A stretch of DNA of 64,000 bases from contig JAEWFT010000049.1 of the NCBI GenBank assembly GCA_023388715.1, positions 1 to 64,000 on the forward strand, given 5' to 3'. The stretch comes from Pseudomonadota bacterium. GTDB taxonomy: Bacteria > Pseudomonadota > Gammaproteobacteria > Xanthomonadales > Xanthomonadaceae. Positions 16,262-25,526 of the stretch are shown piece by piece (within the stretch, counting starts at the first letter, position 1; each line of letters opens with the position of its first letter). The position numbers and the translations under genes were made by a program. The notes below the pieces were generated by a model. The model did not search any database. It was not told the origin of the DNA and saw nothing but the letters and a program-made list of their open reading frames with translations.

Positions 16262-16944
16262 GCTGGGCGCTGGTGCCGGCCGCGGGCCAGGGCCGCCGTT
16301 TCGGTGGCGAGGTGCCCAAGCAGTACCTTGAAGTTGCCGGCAAGCCGCTTATCGTCCACGCGCTGGATGCGCTGCTGGCGCATCCGGGCATCGAGGGCGC
16401 CGTGGTGGCGCTGGCCGCCGACGATCCCTGGTGGCCGGGCTGGACCAGCCTGCGCGGCAAGCCGGTGCGCGCGTGCACTGGCGGCGCGGAACGGGCGGAT
16501 TCGGTCCTGGCGGCACTGCGCGCGTTGCCCGACAGCGTGAGCGGCGAGACGTTCGTGCTGGTCCATGATGCCGCGCGTCCCAACCTGCGCGCCGGGGACA
16601 TCGACCGGCTGCTCGCGGCGGCGACACGCCACGCCGATGGCGCCATCCTCGCCGCGCCGGTGCGCGACACACTCAAGCGCGCCGACGGCGACGGGCGTAT
16701 CGAGGGCACCGCGCCGCGCGAACGCCTGTGGCGCGCTTTGACCCCGCAGGCGTTCACCCGCGACCTGCTGCAGCAGGCGCTGGAAGCCGCGCAGGCCGAC
16801 GGCGCCAGCGTGACCGACGAAGCGATGGCGGTGGAGCGCCTCGGCCGCCGCCCGCTGCTGGTCGAAGGCCGCGAGGACAACCTCAAGGTCACGACGCCCG
16901 CAGACCTGGCGCTGGCCGAATTCCTGCTGGCAAGGGCGCCATGA
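16258..16944 (+). CDS. ispD: 2-C-methyl-D-erythritol 4-phosphate cytidylyltransferase
   Basis: A 228-residue MEP-pathway enzyme attaching CMP from CTP to methylerythritol phosphate. The nucleotide-binding loop LVPAAGQGRRFGGEVPKQYL is at the extreme N-terminus, with GGAERADSVLAAL, VHDAARPNL and ALTPQAFTRDLL following. It starts with GTG overlapping the ftsB stop and ends overlapping the ispF start, so all three are tightly coupled. The MEP gene dxs is also in this window (60.5-62.4 kb). Confidence 0.96.
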   Translation: MSWALVPAAGQGRRFGGEVPKQYLEVAGKPLIVHALDALLAHPGIEGAVVALAADDPWWPGWTSLRGKPVRACTGGAERADSVLAALRALPDSVSGETFVLVHDAARPNLRAGDIDRLLAAATRHADGAILAAPVRDTLKRADGDGRIEGTAPRERLWRALTPQAFTRDLLQQALEAAQADGASVTDEAMAVERLGRRPLLVEGREDNLKVTTPADLALAEFLLARAP

Positions 16945-17435
16945 CCACACCAACGCCGCAGTTCCGCATCGGCCAGGGCTTCGACGTGCATGCCTTCGGC
17001 GACGGCGACCACCTCATGCTCGGCGGCGTGCGCGTGCCGCACGAGCGCGGCGTGCTGGCCCACAGCGACGGCGACGTGGCGCTGCACGCGCTGTGCGACG
17101 CCATGCTCGGCGCGCTGGCGCTGGGCGACATCGGCCGCCACTTCCCGCCCGGCGACGCGCGCTGGAAGGGGGCCGACAGCCGCGACCTGCTGCGCCATTG
17201 CAATGGGCTGCTGCACGCGCGCGGCTGGCGCGTCGGCAACTGCGACGTCACCGTCATCGGCGAGCGCCCGAAGGTGGGGCCGCACGCGCAGGCGATGCGC
17301 GCGGTGATCGCCAGCGACCTTGGCATCGAGGTTGATGCGGTCAGCGTCAAGGCCACCACCACCGAGGCACTGGGGTTCACCGGCCGCGGCGAAGGCATCG
17401 CCGCGCAGGCCGCCTGCCTGCTGGTCCGCGCGTGA
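16941..17435 (+). CDS. ispF: 2-C-methyl-D-erythritol 2,4-cyclodiphosphate synthase
   Basis: A 164-residue trimeric enzyme of the MEP isoprenoid pathway, acting two steps after IspD. The zinc ligands are in GFDVHAF (Asp15, His17), with the conserved AHSDGDVALHALCDAMLGAL and IGRHFPPGD loops, then KATTTEALGFTGRGEGIAA at the C-terminus. Both ends overlap their neighbours by 4 bases (ATGA with ispD, GTGA with truD). Confidence 0.97.
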   Translation: MTTPTPQFRIGQGFDVHAFGDGDHLMLGGVRVPHERGVLAHSDGDVALHALCDAMLGALALGDIGRHFPPGDARWKGADSRDLLRHCNGLLHARGWRVGNCDVTVIGERPKVGPHAQAMRAVIASDLGIEVDAVSVKATTTEALGFTGRGEGIAAQAACLLVRA

Positions 17436-18490
17436 GCGAACGCCCGCGGGCGCACGGCGCGCCGGTGCTGTCGGCGCGCATCCGGGTGGCGCCCCAGGAC
17501 TTCTTCGTCGAGGAACTGCCGGCGTTCGAGCCGACCGGCGCTGGCGAGCACCTGCTGCTGACCATGGAGAAGTCCGGCATGACCACCGCGGCCGCCGCCC
17601 GGCGCATCGCTGCGTGGGCGGGTGTGCCGGAGTCGGCAATCGGCCACGCCGGTCTCAAGGACCGGCATGCGGTGACCCGGCAGCGCGTCAGCGTGTGGTT
17701 GCCGAAGAAGGTGGCGCCGGATATCGATGCCTTGCAGGCGCAGGACCTGCGCGTGCTCGGCCATGCCTGGCATGCGCGCAAGCTGCCGCGCGGGGCGCTG
17801 GCCGGCAACCGCTTCGTGCTGGTGCTGCGCGACGTGGACGGGGCGCGCGAGGCGATCGACGCCCGCTTGCGCGCGATCGCCCGGCGCGGCGTGCCCAACC
17901 ATTTCGGCGAGCAGCGCTTTGGTCGCGGCGGCGGCAACGTGCAGCAGGCGATCGCGATGTTCGCCGGGCGTCGCGTCAGGCGCGAGGAGCGCTCCATCCT
18001 GCTGTCGGCCGCGCGCTCGGAGCTGTTCAACCGGGTCCTCGGCGCGCGGGTGGCGGCGGGCAGCTGGGACAGCGGCCTCGACGGCGAGGTGTGGATGCTC
18101 GAGGGCAGCCGCAGCGTGTTCGGGCCGGAGCCGCCCTCGCCGGAGCTGCAGGCGCGGCTCGACGCGTTCGACATCCACCCCACCGGCCCGTTGTGGGGCG
18201 AGGGTGAACTGCGCAGCAGCGGCGCCGCCCACGCGCTGGAACTGGAGGCCCTGCAGGGCGACAGCGCCCAGCGCCTGCGCGCGGGCCTGGAGCGCGCCGG
18301 CCTCAAGCAGGAACGCCGCGCGTTGCGCCTGCGGCCGCAGGCTCTTGAGGTCACGTGGCGTGATTCCGCCACTTTGGAGCTGGGCTTCGCGCTGCCTCCC
18401 GGTTGCTACGCCACCACCGTCCTGCGGGAACTGGGCGAGGTGGCGGATGCCGGCGGTAGTGGGCGGGATCCGGGAGAAGACGCGGCCTGA
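17432..18490 (+). CDS. truD: tRNA pseudouridine(13) synthase
   Basis: A 352-residue enzyme making pseudouridine 13 in tRNA-Glu. The catalytic Asp is Asp77 in GHAGLKDRHAVTRQ, and the TruD signature NHFGEQRFGRGGGNV follows near residue 155. GTG start overlapping the ispF stop. It ends the pyrG-truD group. The next gene (Smr) is on the opposite strand and ends only 18 bases away, and no hairpin is evident in between. Confidence 0.95.
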   Translation: MSERPRAHGAPVLSARIRVAPQDFFVEELPAFEPTGAGEHLLLTMEKSGMTTAAAARRIAAWAGVPESAIGHAGLKDRHAVTRQRVSVWLPKKVAPDIDALQAQDLRVLGHAWHARKLPRGALAGNRFVLVLRDVDGAREAIDARLRAIARRGVPNHFGEQRFGRGGGNVQQAIAMFAGRRVRREERSILLSAARSELFNRVLGARVAAGSWDSGLDGEVWMLEGSRSVFGPEPPSPELQARLDAFDIHPTGPLWGEGELRSSGAAHALELEALQGDSAQRLRAGLERAGLKQERRALRLRPQALEVTWRDSATLELGFALPPGCYATTVLRELGEVADAGGSGRDPGEDAA

Positions 18491-18508
18491 CGGTGAGGCG
18501 CGGTGCGA

Positions 18509-19066
18509 TCAGGTCCGCGGCTGCAGCAGCACCAGCACCGCGCCGGTGCCGCCCTGTGCCGGCGGCGGCGAGTGGAAGGCCAGCACGTCGGCGCGCTGGC
18601 GCAGCACGCGGTCGACCAGGTTCTTGATGACCGGAAGCCGCTCTTCCGAATTGCGCCCCTTGCCATGCACGATCCGCACGCAGCCCACGCCATGGTGGCG
18701 GCAATCGCGCAGGAAGTCGCGCAGCAGGCCTTCCGCGGCGCGCGCCGGGAGTCCATGCAGGTCCAGCTCCTCCTGCGCCGCGTACTCGCCGCGGGCAAGC
18801 CTTCGCAGCACCTGCGGCGGAACCTCGCCCCGCCGGTAGCTCAGCGCGTCGCCGGCCTCGAGCGCGGCCACCACCACGTGCCGGAATTCCTCGCGCGCCG
18901 CCTCCTCGTCGCGACGCGCCATCCTTGCCGCGGGCCTGGGTTTCGGCGTGGCCGGCGGCAGTGGCGCCTCCGGCAACGCGCGCACCTTGCCCTCGTCGGC
19001 GCCGATGGCGGCGCGGAACAGCGCGGCGTCGTCAGGATCGTCCGGTGCGGGCGGCGGCTTGCGCAT
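18509..19066 (-). CDS. Smr-domain protein (SmrA/YdaL type)
   Basis: A 185-residue protein with an N-terminal linker rich in Pro, Ala and charged residues (1-85) and a C-terminal Smr domain. The domain motifs are LDLHGLPARAAEGLLRDFL and VRIVHGKGRNSE, closing with PPPAQGGTGAVLVLL. Smr proteins bind or cut nucleic acids, and bacterial members include the collided-ribosome nuclease SmrB; which job this one has is not decided by sequence. The ATG at 19064-19066 has TACCCT ending 6 bases upstream and no ribosome site. It separates truD from surE, which are adjacent in enterobacteria. Confidence 0.88.
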   Translation of the reverse strand: MRKPPPAPDDPDDAALFRAAIGADEGKVRALPEAPLPPATPKPRPAARMARRDEEAAREEFRHVVVAALEAGDALSYRRGEVPPQVLRRLARGEYAAQEELDLHGLPARAAEGLLRDFLRDCRHHGVGCVRIVHGKGRNSEERLPVIKNLVDRVLRQRADVLAFHSPPPAQGGTGAVLVLLQPRT

Positions 19067-19072
19067 GCCAAC

Positions 19073-19078
19073 AGGGTA
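19073..19078 (-). promoter_or_regulatory. -10-like hexamer, leaderless smr candidate
   Basis: TACCCT on the minus strand ends exactly 6 bases before the smr ATG. A weak -10 match on its own; listed because the spacing repeats at other genes in the window. Confidence 0.3.
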
Positions 19079-19108
19079 GCGCAGGGCAAAGCGGCTCCCG
19101 CCATCCGC

Positions 19109-19114
19109 TATCAT
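19109..19114 (+). promoter_or_regulatory. -10 hexamer upstream of surE
   Basis: TATCAT matches five of six consensus -10 positions and ends 6 bases before an ATG (19121) that opens an 8-codon reading frame ahead of surE. It is divergent from the smr hexamer 31 bases away. Confidence 0.45.
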
Positions 19115-19120
19115 GGGCGC

Positions 19121-19144
19121 ATGCATAAAGTGGCGATGCGGTAG
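19121..19144 (+). CDS. Possible leader peptide MHKVAMR upstream of surE
   Basis: A seven-residue reading frame (ATG at 19121, TAG at 19142-19144) starting 6 bases after a good -10 hexamer, so it would be read first on a leaderless surE transcript. Its stop is 4 bases before the surE ATG (19149), close enough for re-initiation. It is in a different frame from surE. It may equally be chance in a short leader. Confidence 0.3.
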   Translation: MHKVAMR

Positions 19145-19148
19145 CGCG

Positions 19149-19937
19149 ATGCGGGTCCTGGTCAGCAACGACGATGGCGTCGACGCCCCCGGCATCCAGG
19201 CGCTGGCGCGCGGCCTGCGCGATGCCGGCCACGAGGTGCTGGTGGTGGCGCCGGACCGCGACCGTAGCGGCGCCAGCAATTCGCTGACGCTCGACGCCCC
19301 GATCCGCGTGGTACAGGTGGACGCGCAGACCTGGAAGGTCTACGGCACCCCCACCGACTGCGTCCACGTGGCGATCACCGGGATGCTCGAGACGCTGGGC
19401 CTGGAGCCCGACATCGTGGTGTCCGGCATCAACAACACCGCCAACCTCGGTGACGACGTGATCTATTCCGGCACGGTCGCCGCGGCGATGGAAGGACGCT
19501 TCCTGGGGCTGCCGTCGGTGGCGGTCTCGCTGGTCACCCGCGACCACAACGGGCTCCATTACGACAGCGCGGCGCGCGCGGCGGTGGAGATCATCGCCCG
19601 CCTGCGCAGCGACCCGCTGCCCGCCAATACCATCCTCAACGTCAACGTGCCGGACCTGCCGTGGAGCCGGATCCGCGGCTTCGAGACCAGCCGTTTGGGC
19701 AACCGCCACCGCGCCGAGGCGTGCGTGCCGCAGGAGGATCCGCGCGGTCGCCAATGGTGGTGGATCGGTGCCGCCGGGGTGGAGCAGGATGCCGGCCCGG
19801 GCACGGACTTCCACGCGGTGCGTAGCGGCGCGATCGCGATCACGCCGATCCACGTCGACCTCACCCGCTATCAGGCGCTGGAGCAGGTGGCCAGCTGGGT
19901 GGGCGGGCTGGCCGACAGCCTGGAGCCGACGCGATGA
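19149..19937 (+). CDS. surE: 5'/3'-nucleotidase SurE
   Basis: A 262-residue metal-dependent phosphatase acting on nucleoside monophosphates and short polyphosphates, important in stationary phase. The N-terminus RVLVSNDDGVDAPGI carries the metal-binding Asp pair, and VSGINNTANLGDDVIYSGTV carries the active-site Asn and Ser residues. The ATG at 19149 gives the canonical family start. There is no strong ribosome site; see the leader frame just upstream. Its stop overlaps the pcm ATG by 4 bases. The surE-pcm-nlpD order is conserved in gammaproteobacteria. Confidence 0.96.
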   Translation: MRVLVSNDDGVDAPGIQALARGLRDAGHEVLVVAPDRDRSGASNSLTLDAPIRVVQVDAQTWKVYGTPTDCVHVAITGMLETLGLEPDIVVSGINNTANLGDDVIYSGTVAAAMEGRFLGLPSVAVSLVTRDHNGLHYDSAARAAVEIIARLRSDPLPANTILNVNVPDLPWSRIRGFETSRLGNRHRAEACVPQEDPRGRQWWWIGAAGVEQDAGPGTDFHAVRSGAIAITPIHVDLTRYQALEQVASWVGGLADSLEPTR

Positions 19938-20614
19938 TCGCGCGCATGCGCCTGCAGCCGGCCGACATCGGCATGGGCATGACCAGCCAGCGCGTGCGCG
20001 ATCGCCTGATCGAGCGCCTGCGCGAGAACGGGATCGCCGACGAGCGCGTGCTCAACGCGATCCGCACGGTGCCGCGCCACCAGTTCGTGGACGAAGCGCT
20101 GGCCACCCGCGCCTACGAGGACACCGCCTTGCCGATTGGCCACGGCCAGACCATCTCGCAGCCGTGGGTGGTGGCGAAGATGACCGAGGCCCTGCTGGAA
20201 GCCGCGCCGAAGACCGTGCTGGAGATCGGCACCGGCTCCGGCTACCAGGCCGCGGTGCTGGCCGCGCTCGGGCTGGAGGTGCATACCGTCGAGCGCATCG
20301 GCGAGCTGCTGCGGCAGGCGCGCAAGCGCTTCCGCGCGCTCGGCTTGCACGTGCGCAGCAAGCACGACGATGGTCGCATCGGCTGGCCGGAGGAGGGGCC
20401 GTTCGACGCCATCATCGTGACCGCCGCCGGCCCCGCGCTGGTGGAGGCGCTGACCCGCCAGCTCGCACCCAGTGGCGTACTGGTGGCGCCGGTTGGTGGA
20501 CCCGGCGGGCAGTCGCTGCTGCGCCTGCGCAAGGACGCCGAAGGCCACGTCACCCAGGACGACCTTGGTCCGGTGGTGTTCGTGCCGCTGCTGTCGGGGA
20601 TGGTGGACGCATGA
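19934..20614 (+). CDS. pcm: Protein-L-isoaspartate O-methyltransferase
   Basis: A 226-residue SAM-dependent methyltransferase that repairs isoaspartyl residues in aged proteins. Motifs include MTSQRVRDRLIERLRE, VPRHQFVDEALATRAYEDTALPIG, GQTISQPWVVAKMTE and the SAM loop VLEIGTGSGYQAAVLAAL. Coupled by ATGA overlaps to both surE and the next gene. Confidence 0.96.
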   Translation: MIARMRLQPADIGMGMTSQRVRDRLIERLRENGIADERVLNAIRTVPRHQFVDEALATRAYEDTALPIGHGQTISQPWVVAKMTEALLEAAPKTVLEIGTGSGYQAAVLAALGLEVHTVERIGELLRQARKRFRALGLHVRSKHDDGRIGWPEEGPFDAIIVTAAGPALVEALTRQLAPSGVLVAPVGGPGGQSLLRLRKDAEGHVTQDDLGPVVFVPLLSGMVDA

Positions 20615-21252
20615 CCGGCGCGCCGCAGGAGCAGGGCTCCACCCGCGACCAGCTGGTGGCGATGATCGCGCGGCTGCCGGAGGCCAGCATGCCGCTGGGC
20701 GAGCTGCTGGACCAGTTCGGCGACGAAGGCCTGTTGCTGCTCACCATTTTCCTGACCCTGGTGTTCCTGATCCCGGTGTCGATCCCCGGTGTCAGCACCG
20801 CCTTCGGCGCGGCGATCCTGCTGGTCGGCCTGAGCCGGCTGCGCAACAAGCCCCTTTGGCTGCCGCAGGCGCTGCGCGCGCGCAGCATCCCGACCGCCAA
20901 GCTCCGCCCTGCGCTGGAACGGGGGCTGGACTGGGTCCGACGGATGGAAAAGATCAGCCGGCCGCATCGCCTGCCGGCGTTTGCGCGCGACGGCGTGGTC
21001 GGCGTGCTCAACAACCTCGCCTTCGTGCTTGGCGCGCTGCTGCTGATGGCGCCGTTCGGCTTCGTGCCGTTCAGCAATACCCTGCCGGCAATTGCGCTGC
21101 TGCTGCTGGCGATCGGCTTCCTCCAGCGCGATGGCGGGGCGGTGTTGCTGGGCCATCTGGCGAACGTGGCCACCATCGTCTATTTCGCGGTGCTGATCGG
21201 CGGCGGCGGGCTGGTGGTGAAGGAAGTGTTCAATCGCCTCGGGCTAGTCTGA
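20611..21252 (+). CDS. ExoD family membrane protein
   Basis: A 213-residue inner-membrane protein of the ExoD (exopolysaccharide synthesis) family. The N-terminal segment GELLDQFGDEGLLLLTIFLTLVFLIPVSIPGVSTAFGAAI and the following RNKPLWLPQALRARSIP are characteristic. The rest has three or four further membrane segments (VLNNLAFVLGALLLMAPFG, TLPAIALLLLAIGFLQRDGG, VATIVYFAVLIGGGGLVV). ExoD was named for a rhizobial exopolysaccharide mutant, but its biochemical role is not established. It overlaps pcm by 4 bases and ends 4 bases before nlpD. Confidence 0.85.
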   Translation: MTGAPQEQGSTRDQLVAMIARLPEASMPLGELLDQFGDEGLLLLTIFLTLVFLIPVSIPGVSTAFGAAILLVGLSRLRNKPLWLPQALRARSIPTAKLRPALERGLDWVRRMEKISRPHRLPAFARDGVVGVLNNLAFVLGALLLMAPFGFVPFSNTLPAIALLLLAIGFLQRDGGAVLLGHLANVATIVYFAVLIGGGGLVVKEVFNRLGLV

Positions 21253-21256
21253 AGCG

Positions 21257-22054
21257 ATGAGGATGTGTTCGCGAACCAGGCAGGCTCGACGCCTGCGCGG
21301 GATGCAGTGGATCGCCGTGGCGCTGGCGGTGCTGGCGATCGCCGGTTGTGGACGCAGCCGTGTCGTGCGCGAAGGCGGCCAGGCCGCCGCACGCCCGGCC
21401 GAGCGCCCGGTACAGGTGTCCACCCCCAAGTACGGTGCCACCACGATCGTGCAGCGTGGCCAGAACGTGTACCGGATCGCCACTGAGAACGGGATCACCG
21501 CGCTTGACCTTGCGCTGTGGAACGACATCCCGCCGCCGTACACGATCTACCCCGGCCAGCGCCTGCGGCTCTATCCCGGCGGCCAGCGCGGCGTCGCCAG
21601 CCGTTCGGCTGCGATCCCGGCGCCGGGCAGGCAGGCATCGCCGCGCCCTGCGGCCCCGCCGGCGCCGACCCGGGTGGCCAGCAACATCGCCTGGCGCTGG
21701 CCGGCCGAGGGCAGCGTGATCGCTACCTATGCCGAGGGCGACCCGACCCGCCAGGGCATCGACATCGCCGGCAGGGCCGGCCAGCCGGTACGCAGCGCGG
21801 GCGATGGCGTGGTGGTCTACTCCGGCTCCGGCCTGGTGGGCTACGGCGAGCTGGTGATCGTCAAGCACGACGAGCAGTGGCTGTCGGCGTATGGCCACAA
21901 CCGCGCGCGGCTGGTCAACGAGGGCCAGCTGGTCAAGGCCGGCCAGCAGATCGCCGAGATGGGCCGCAGCGGCGCCTCGCGCGACATGCTGCATTTCGAG
22001 ATCCGCCATAACGGCAAGCCGGTGAACCCGCAGCTGTACCTGCCGGCGCGCTGA
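21257..22054 (+). CDS. nlpD: NlpD-like LysM/M23 lipoprotein, amidase activator
   Basis: A 265-residue outer-membrane lipoprotein. After a signal peptide ending in the lipobox IAGC (Cys near residue 31) there is a LysM domain (TTIVQRGQNVYRIATENGIT to YPGQRLRLYPGG), a Pro/Ala linker and a C-terminal M23 domain. The M23 metal site is degenerate (RQGIDIAG instead of HxxxD; LHFEIR instead of HxH), as in E. coli NlpD, which activates the amidase AmiC instead of cutting peptidoglycan itself. In enterobacteria rpoS follows nlpD; here a convergent gene follows, so rpoS is absent from this locus. The start could also be an ATG at 21263 or 21302. Confidence 0.92.
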   Translation: MRMCSRTRQARRLRGMQWIAVALAVLAIAGCGRSRVVREGGQAAARPAERPVQVSTPKYGATTIVQRGQNVYRIATENGITALDLALWNDIPPPYTIYPGQRLRLYPGGQRGVASRSAAIPAPGRQASPRPAAPPAPTRVASNIAWRWPAEGSVIATYAEGDPTRQGIDIAGRAGQPVRSAGDGVVVYSGSGLVGYGELVIVKHDEQWLSAYGHNRARLVNEGQLVKAGQQIAEMGRSGASRDMLHFEIRHNGKPVNPQLYLPAR

Positions 22055-22070
22055 CGACAGGGTTCCGCGC

Positions 22071-22094
22071 GCGCACGCGCCGAGGCGCGTGCGC
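22071..22094. terminator. Hairpin between convergent nlpD and the Mth938-type gene
   Basis: A perfect 10-bp stem, GCGCACGCGC / GCGCGTGCGC, with a CGAG loop, 16 bases after the nlpD stop and 3 bases from the end of the opposing gene. No T tract. Confidence 0.55.
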
Positions 22095-22097
22095 CGC

Positions 22098-22481
22098 TTA
22101 CGCCCCGCTGGCGGGGAACACGAACCCCGCCACCACCTTGCGGCCTTCTCCGGCCAGCACGCTGTAGGTGCGCGCGGCGGCGTCGTTGGCCATGACCTCG
22201 ATGCCGATGCCGCGACGCAGGCAGGCGGCCATCACCACCGCCGGCGGGAACACCTGCCGCGCGCCGGTGCCCAGGACCACCAGCTCCGGGGCCATCCCGA
22301 GCAGCGGCTCCAGGTCATCCGGCGACATCGCCGCCGCATCGCGCACCGGCCAGTCCTCCACCAGCGCGTCCGGGGCGATCACGAAGCTTGAGGTCAGGCG
22401 GCGTTCGTTGACCAGCGCGCCCTCGCCATTGGCGCCGCGCAGGAACCAGGTGTAGTCGGGGCGTTCCAGGTGCAGCGGCAT
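22098..22481 (-). CDS. Mth938/NDUFAF3-like domain protein
   Basis: A 127-residue single-domain protein of the Mth938 (DUF498) family. Typical features are an N-terminal strand pair, SFVIAPDALVEDWPV, the loop ELVVLGTGARQVFPPAVV and IEVMANDAAARTYSVLAGEGR with C-terminal FVFPA. Eukaryotic relatives (NDUFAF3) help assemble respiratory complex I; bacterial members have no settled function. It starts at the ATG at 22479-22481, 10 bases after yhbY on the same strand, so the two are probably co-transcribed. Confidence 0.83.
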   Translation of the reverse strand: MPLHLERPDYTWFLRGANGEGALVNERRLTSSFVIAPDALVEDWPVRDAAAMSPDDLEPLLGMAPELVVLGTGARQVFPPAVVMAACLRRGIGIEVMANDAAARTYSVLAGEGRKVVAGFVFPASGA

Positions 22482-22491
22482 CGCCGTGCGC

Positions 22492-22797
22492 TCAGGCGCG
22501 GGGCAGCACGATCTGCCGCTTGTCCTTGGAGGGGCGGTAGAGCACCGCCGTGTGCCCGATGCGCTGGACCAGCACCGCATCCGTGCGTTCGGCCAGCGCC
22601 AGGATCATCGCGTCGCGTTCCTCGCGGTCCGCGGCGGCCACCTTGACCTTTATCAGCTCGTGCTGCTCCAGCGCGCCGTCCACTTCCGCCGACAGGGCGT
22701 CGGTGATGCCTTTGCCGCCCACCTGCAGCATCGCCTTGAGGTCATGGGCCTGGCCGCGGAGAAAGCGGATCTGGGCGTTGGTCAGGGCGACAGGCAT
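22492..22797 (-). CDS. yhbY: CRM-domain RNA-binding protein YhbY
   Basis: A 101-residue RNA-binding protein associated with large-subunit ribosome assembly. The CRM domain is complete: LTNAQIRFLRGQAHDLKAML, then QVGGKGITDALSAEVDGALE, ELIKVKVAAADREERDAM and IGHTAVLYRPSKDK. The GKG loop is the RNA-contacting signature. It is divergent from rlmE, another ribosome-assembly gene; this head-to-head arrangement is conserved in enterobacteria. Confidence 0.93.
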   Translation of the reverse strand: MPVALTNAQIRFLRGQAHDLKAMLQVGGKGITDALSAEVDGALEQHELIKVKVAAADREERDAMILALAERTDAVLVQRIGHTAVLYRPSKDKRQIVLPRA

Positions 22798-22887
22798 CGG
22801 GTCCGGCGACAGGCGTGGATGAGGCCGCAGGGTATCATGACGATCCGTCTCCCCAGACTCCGAACGCGGCCAGCGCGGGCCGCCCTG

Positions 22888-23535
22888 ATGGCCACCAGAA
22901 GCAAATCCAGCCAACGCTGGCTCAAGGAGCATTTCTCCGACCCCTACGTGAAGAAGGCGCAGGCCGAGGGTCTGCGTTCCCGTGCGGCGTACAAGCTGGA
23001 GGAACTGGTCGAGCGCGATCGCCTGCTCAAGCCGGGGATGGTGGTGGTGGACCTGGGCGCTGCCCCCGGCGGCTGGTCGCAGTGGGTGCGGCAGGAGCTG
23101 GAGCGAATGGCGCCGGCGAACCCGGGCCGGGTCATCGCCAGCGACATCCTCGAGATGCCGCCGCTGGCGGGGGTCGAGTTCCTTCATGGCGACTTCAGGG
23201 AAGATGCCGTCCTATCGAGGCTGCAGGCGCTGTTGGGCGGGGACCAGGTCGACCTTGTCTTGTCCGACATGGCCCCCAATAAGAGCGGTATGGATGCGGT
23301 GGACCAGCCGCGCGCGATGCACCTGGCGGAACTGGCCATGGACTTCGCCCATGGCCACCTCCGCACCGGCGGCACGTTCCTGATCAAGCTGTTCCAGGGG
23401 ACGGGGTTCGACGAATACGTGCGGGAGCTGCGGCGGCGTTATGCCAAGGTGGCGATCCGCAAGCCGGCGGCCTCGCGCAAGCGGTCGCCGGAGGTGTACG
23501 CGCTGGCGCAAGGCAAGCTGGCACAAACGAGGTAG
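22888..23535 (+). CDS. rlmE: 23S rRNA 2'-O-methyltransferase RlmE (FtsJ/RrmJ)
   Basis: A 215-residue SAM-dependent enzyme methylating U2552 in the peptidyl-transferase region of 23S rRNA. The catalytic K-D-K-E set is visible at Lys36, Asp127 (LVLSDMAPN), Lys167 (FLIKLFQG) and Glu202 (RSPEVYAL), with the SAM loop VVDLGAAPGGWSQWV near residue 54. The ATG at 22888 fits the family start. TATCAT at 22833-22838 is a candidate -10. It precedes ftsH by 9 bases, as in E. coli. Confidence 0.96.
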   Translation: MATRSKSSQRWLKEHFSDPYVKKAQAEGLRSRAAYKLEELVERDRLLKPGMVVVDLGAAPGGWSQWVRQELERMAPANPGRVIASDILEMPPLAGVEFLHGDFREDAVLSRLQALLGGDQVDLVLSDMAPNKSGMDAVDQPRAMHLAELAMDFAHGHLRTGGTFLIKLFQGTGFDEYVRELRRRYAKVAIRKPAASRKRSPEVYALAQGKLAQTR

Positions 23536-23544
23536 GACGAACGC

Positions 23545-25443
<1,899 letters not shown>

Positions 25444-25463
25444 TCCGGCCATGCGCGATGCCA

Positions 25464-25489
25464 GGACGGGAGGCTTCGGCCTCCCGTCC
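25464..25489 (+). terminator. Terminator after ftsH
   Basis: An 11-bp perfect stem, GGACGGGAGGC / GCCTCCCGTCC, closed by a UUCG tetraloop, 20 bases after the ftsH stop. It separates ftsH from folP, which are one operon in E. coli. Confidence 0.75.
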
Positions 25490-25492
25490 GCG

Positions 25493-25520
25493 TTGCAGCG
25501 CCCGCCAGCTGCGCTAGGCT
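25493..25520 (+). promoter_or_regulatory. Candidate promoter of a leaderless folP transcript
   Basis: TTGCAG (25493-25498), a 16-base spacer and TAGGCT (25515-25520), which ends exactly 6 bases before the folP ATG. It lies just past the ftsH terminator, and no ribosome site is visible. Confidence 0.45.
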
Positions 25521-25526
25521 TGGCCG

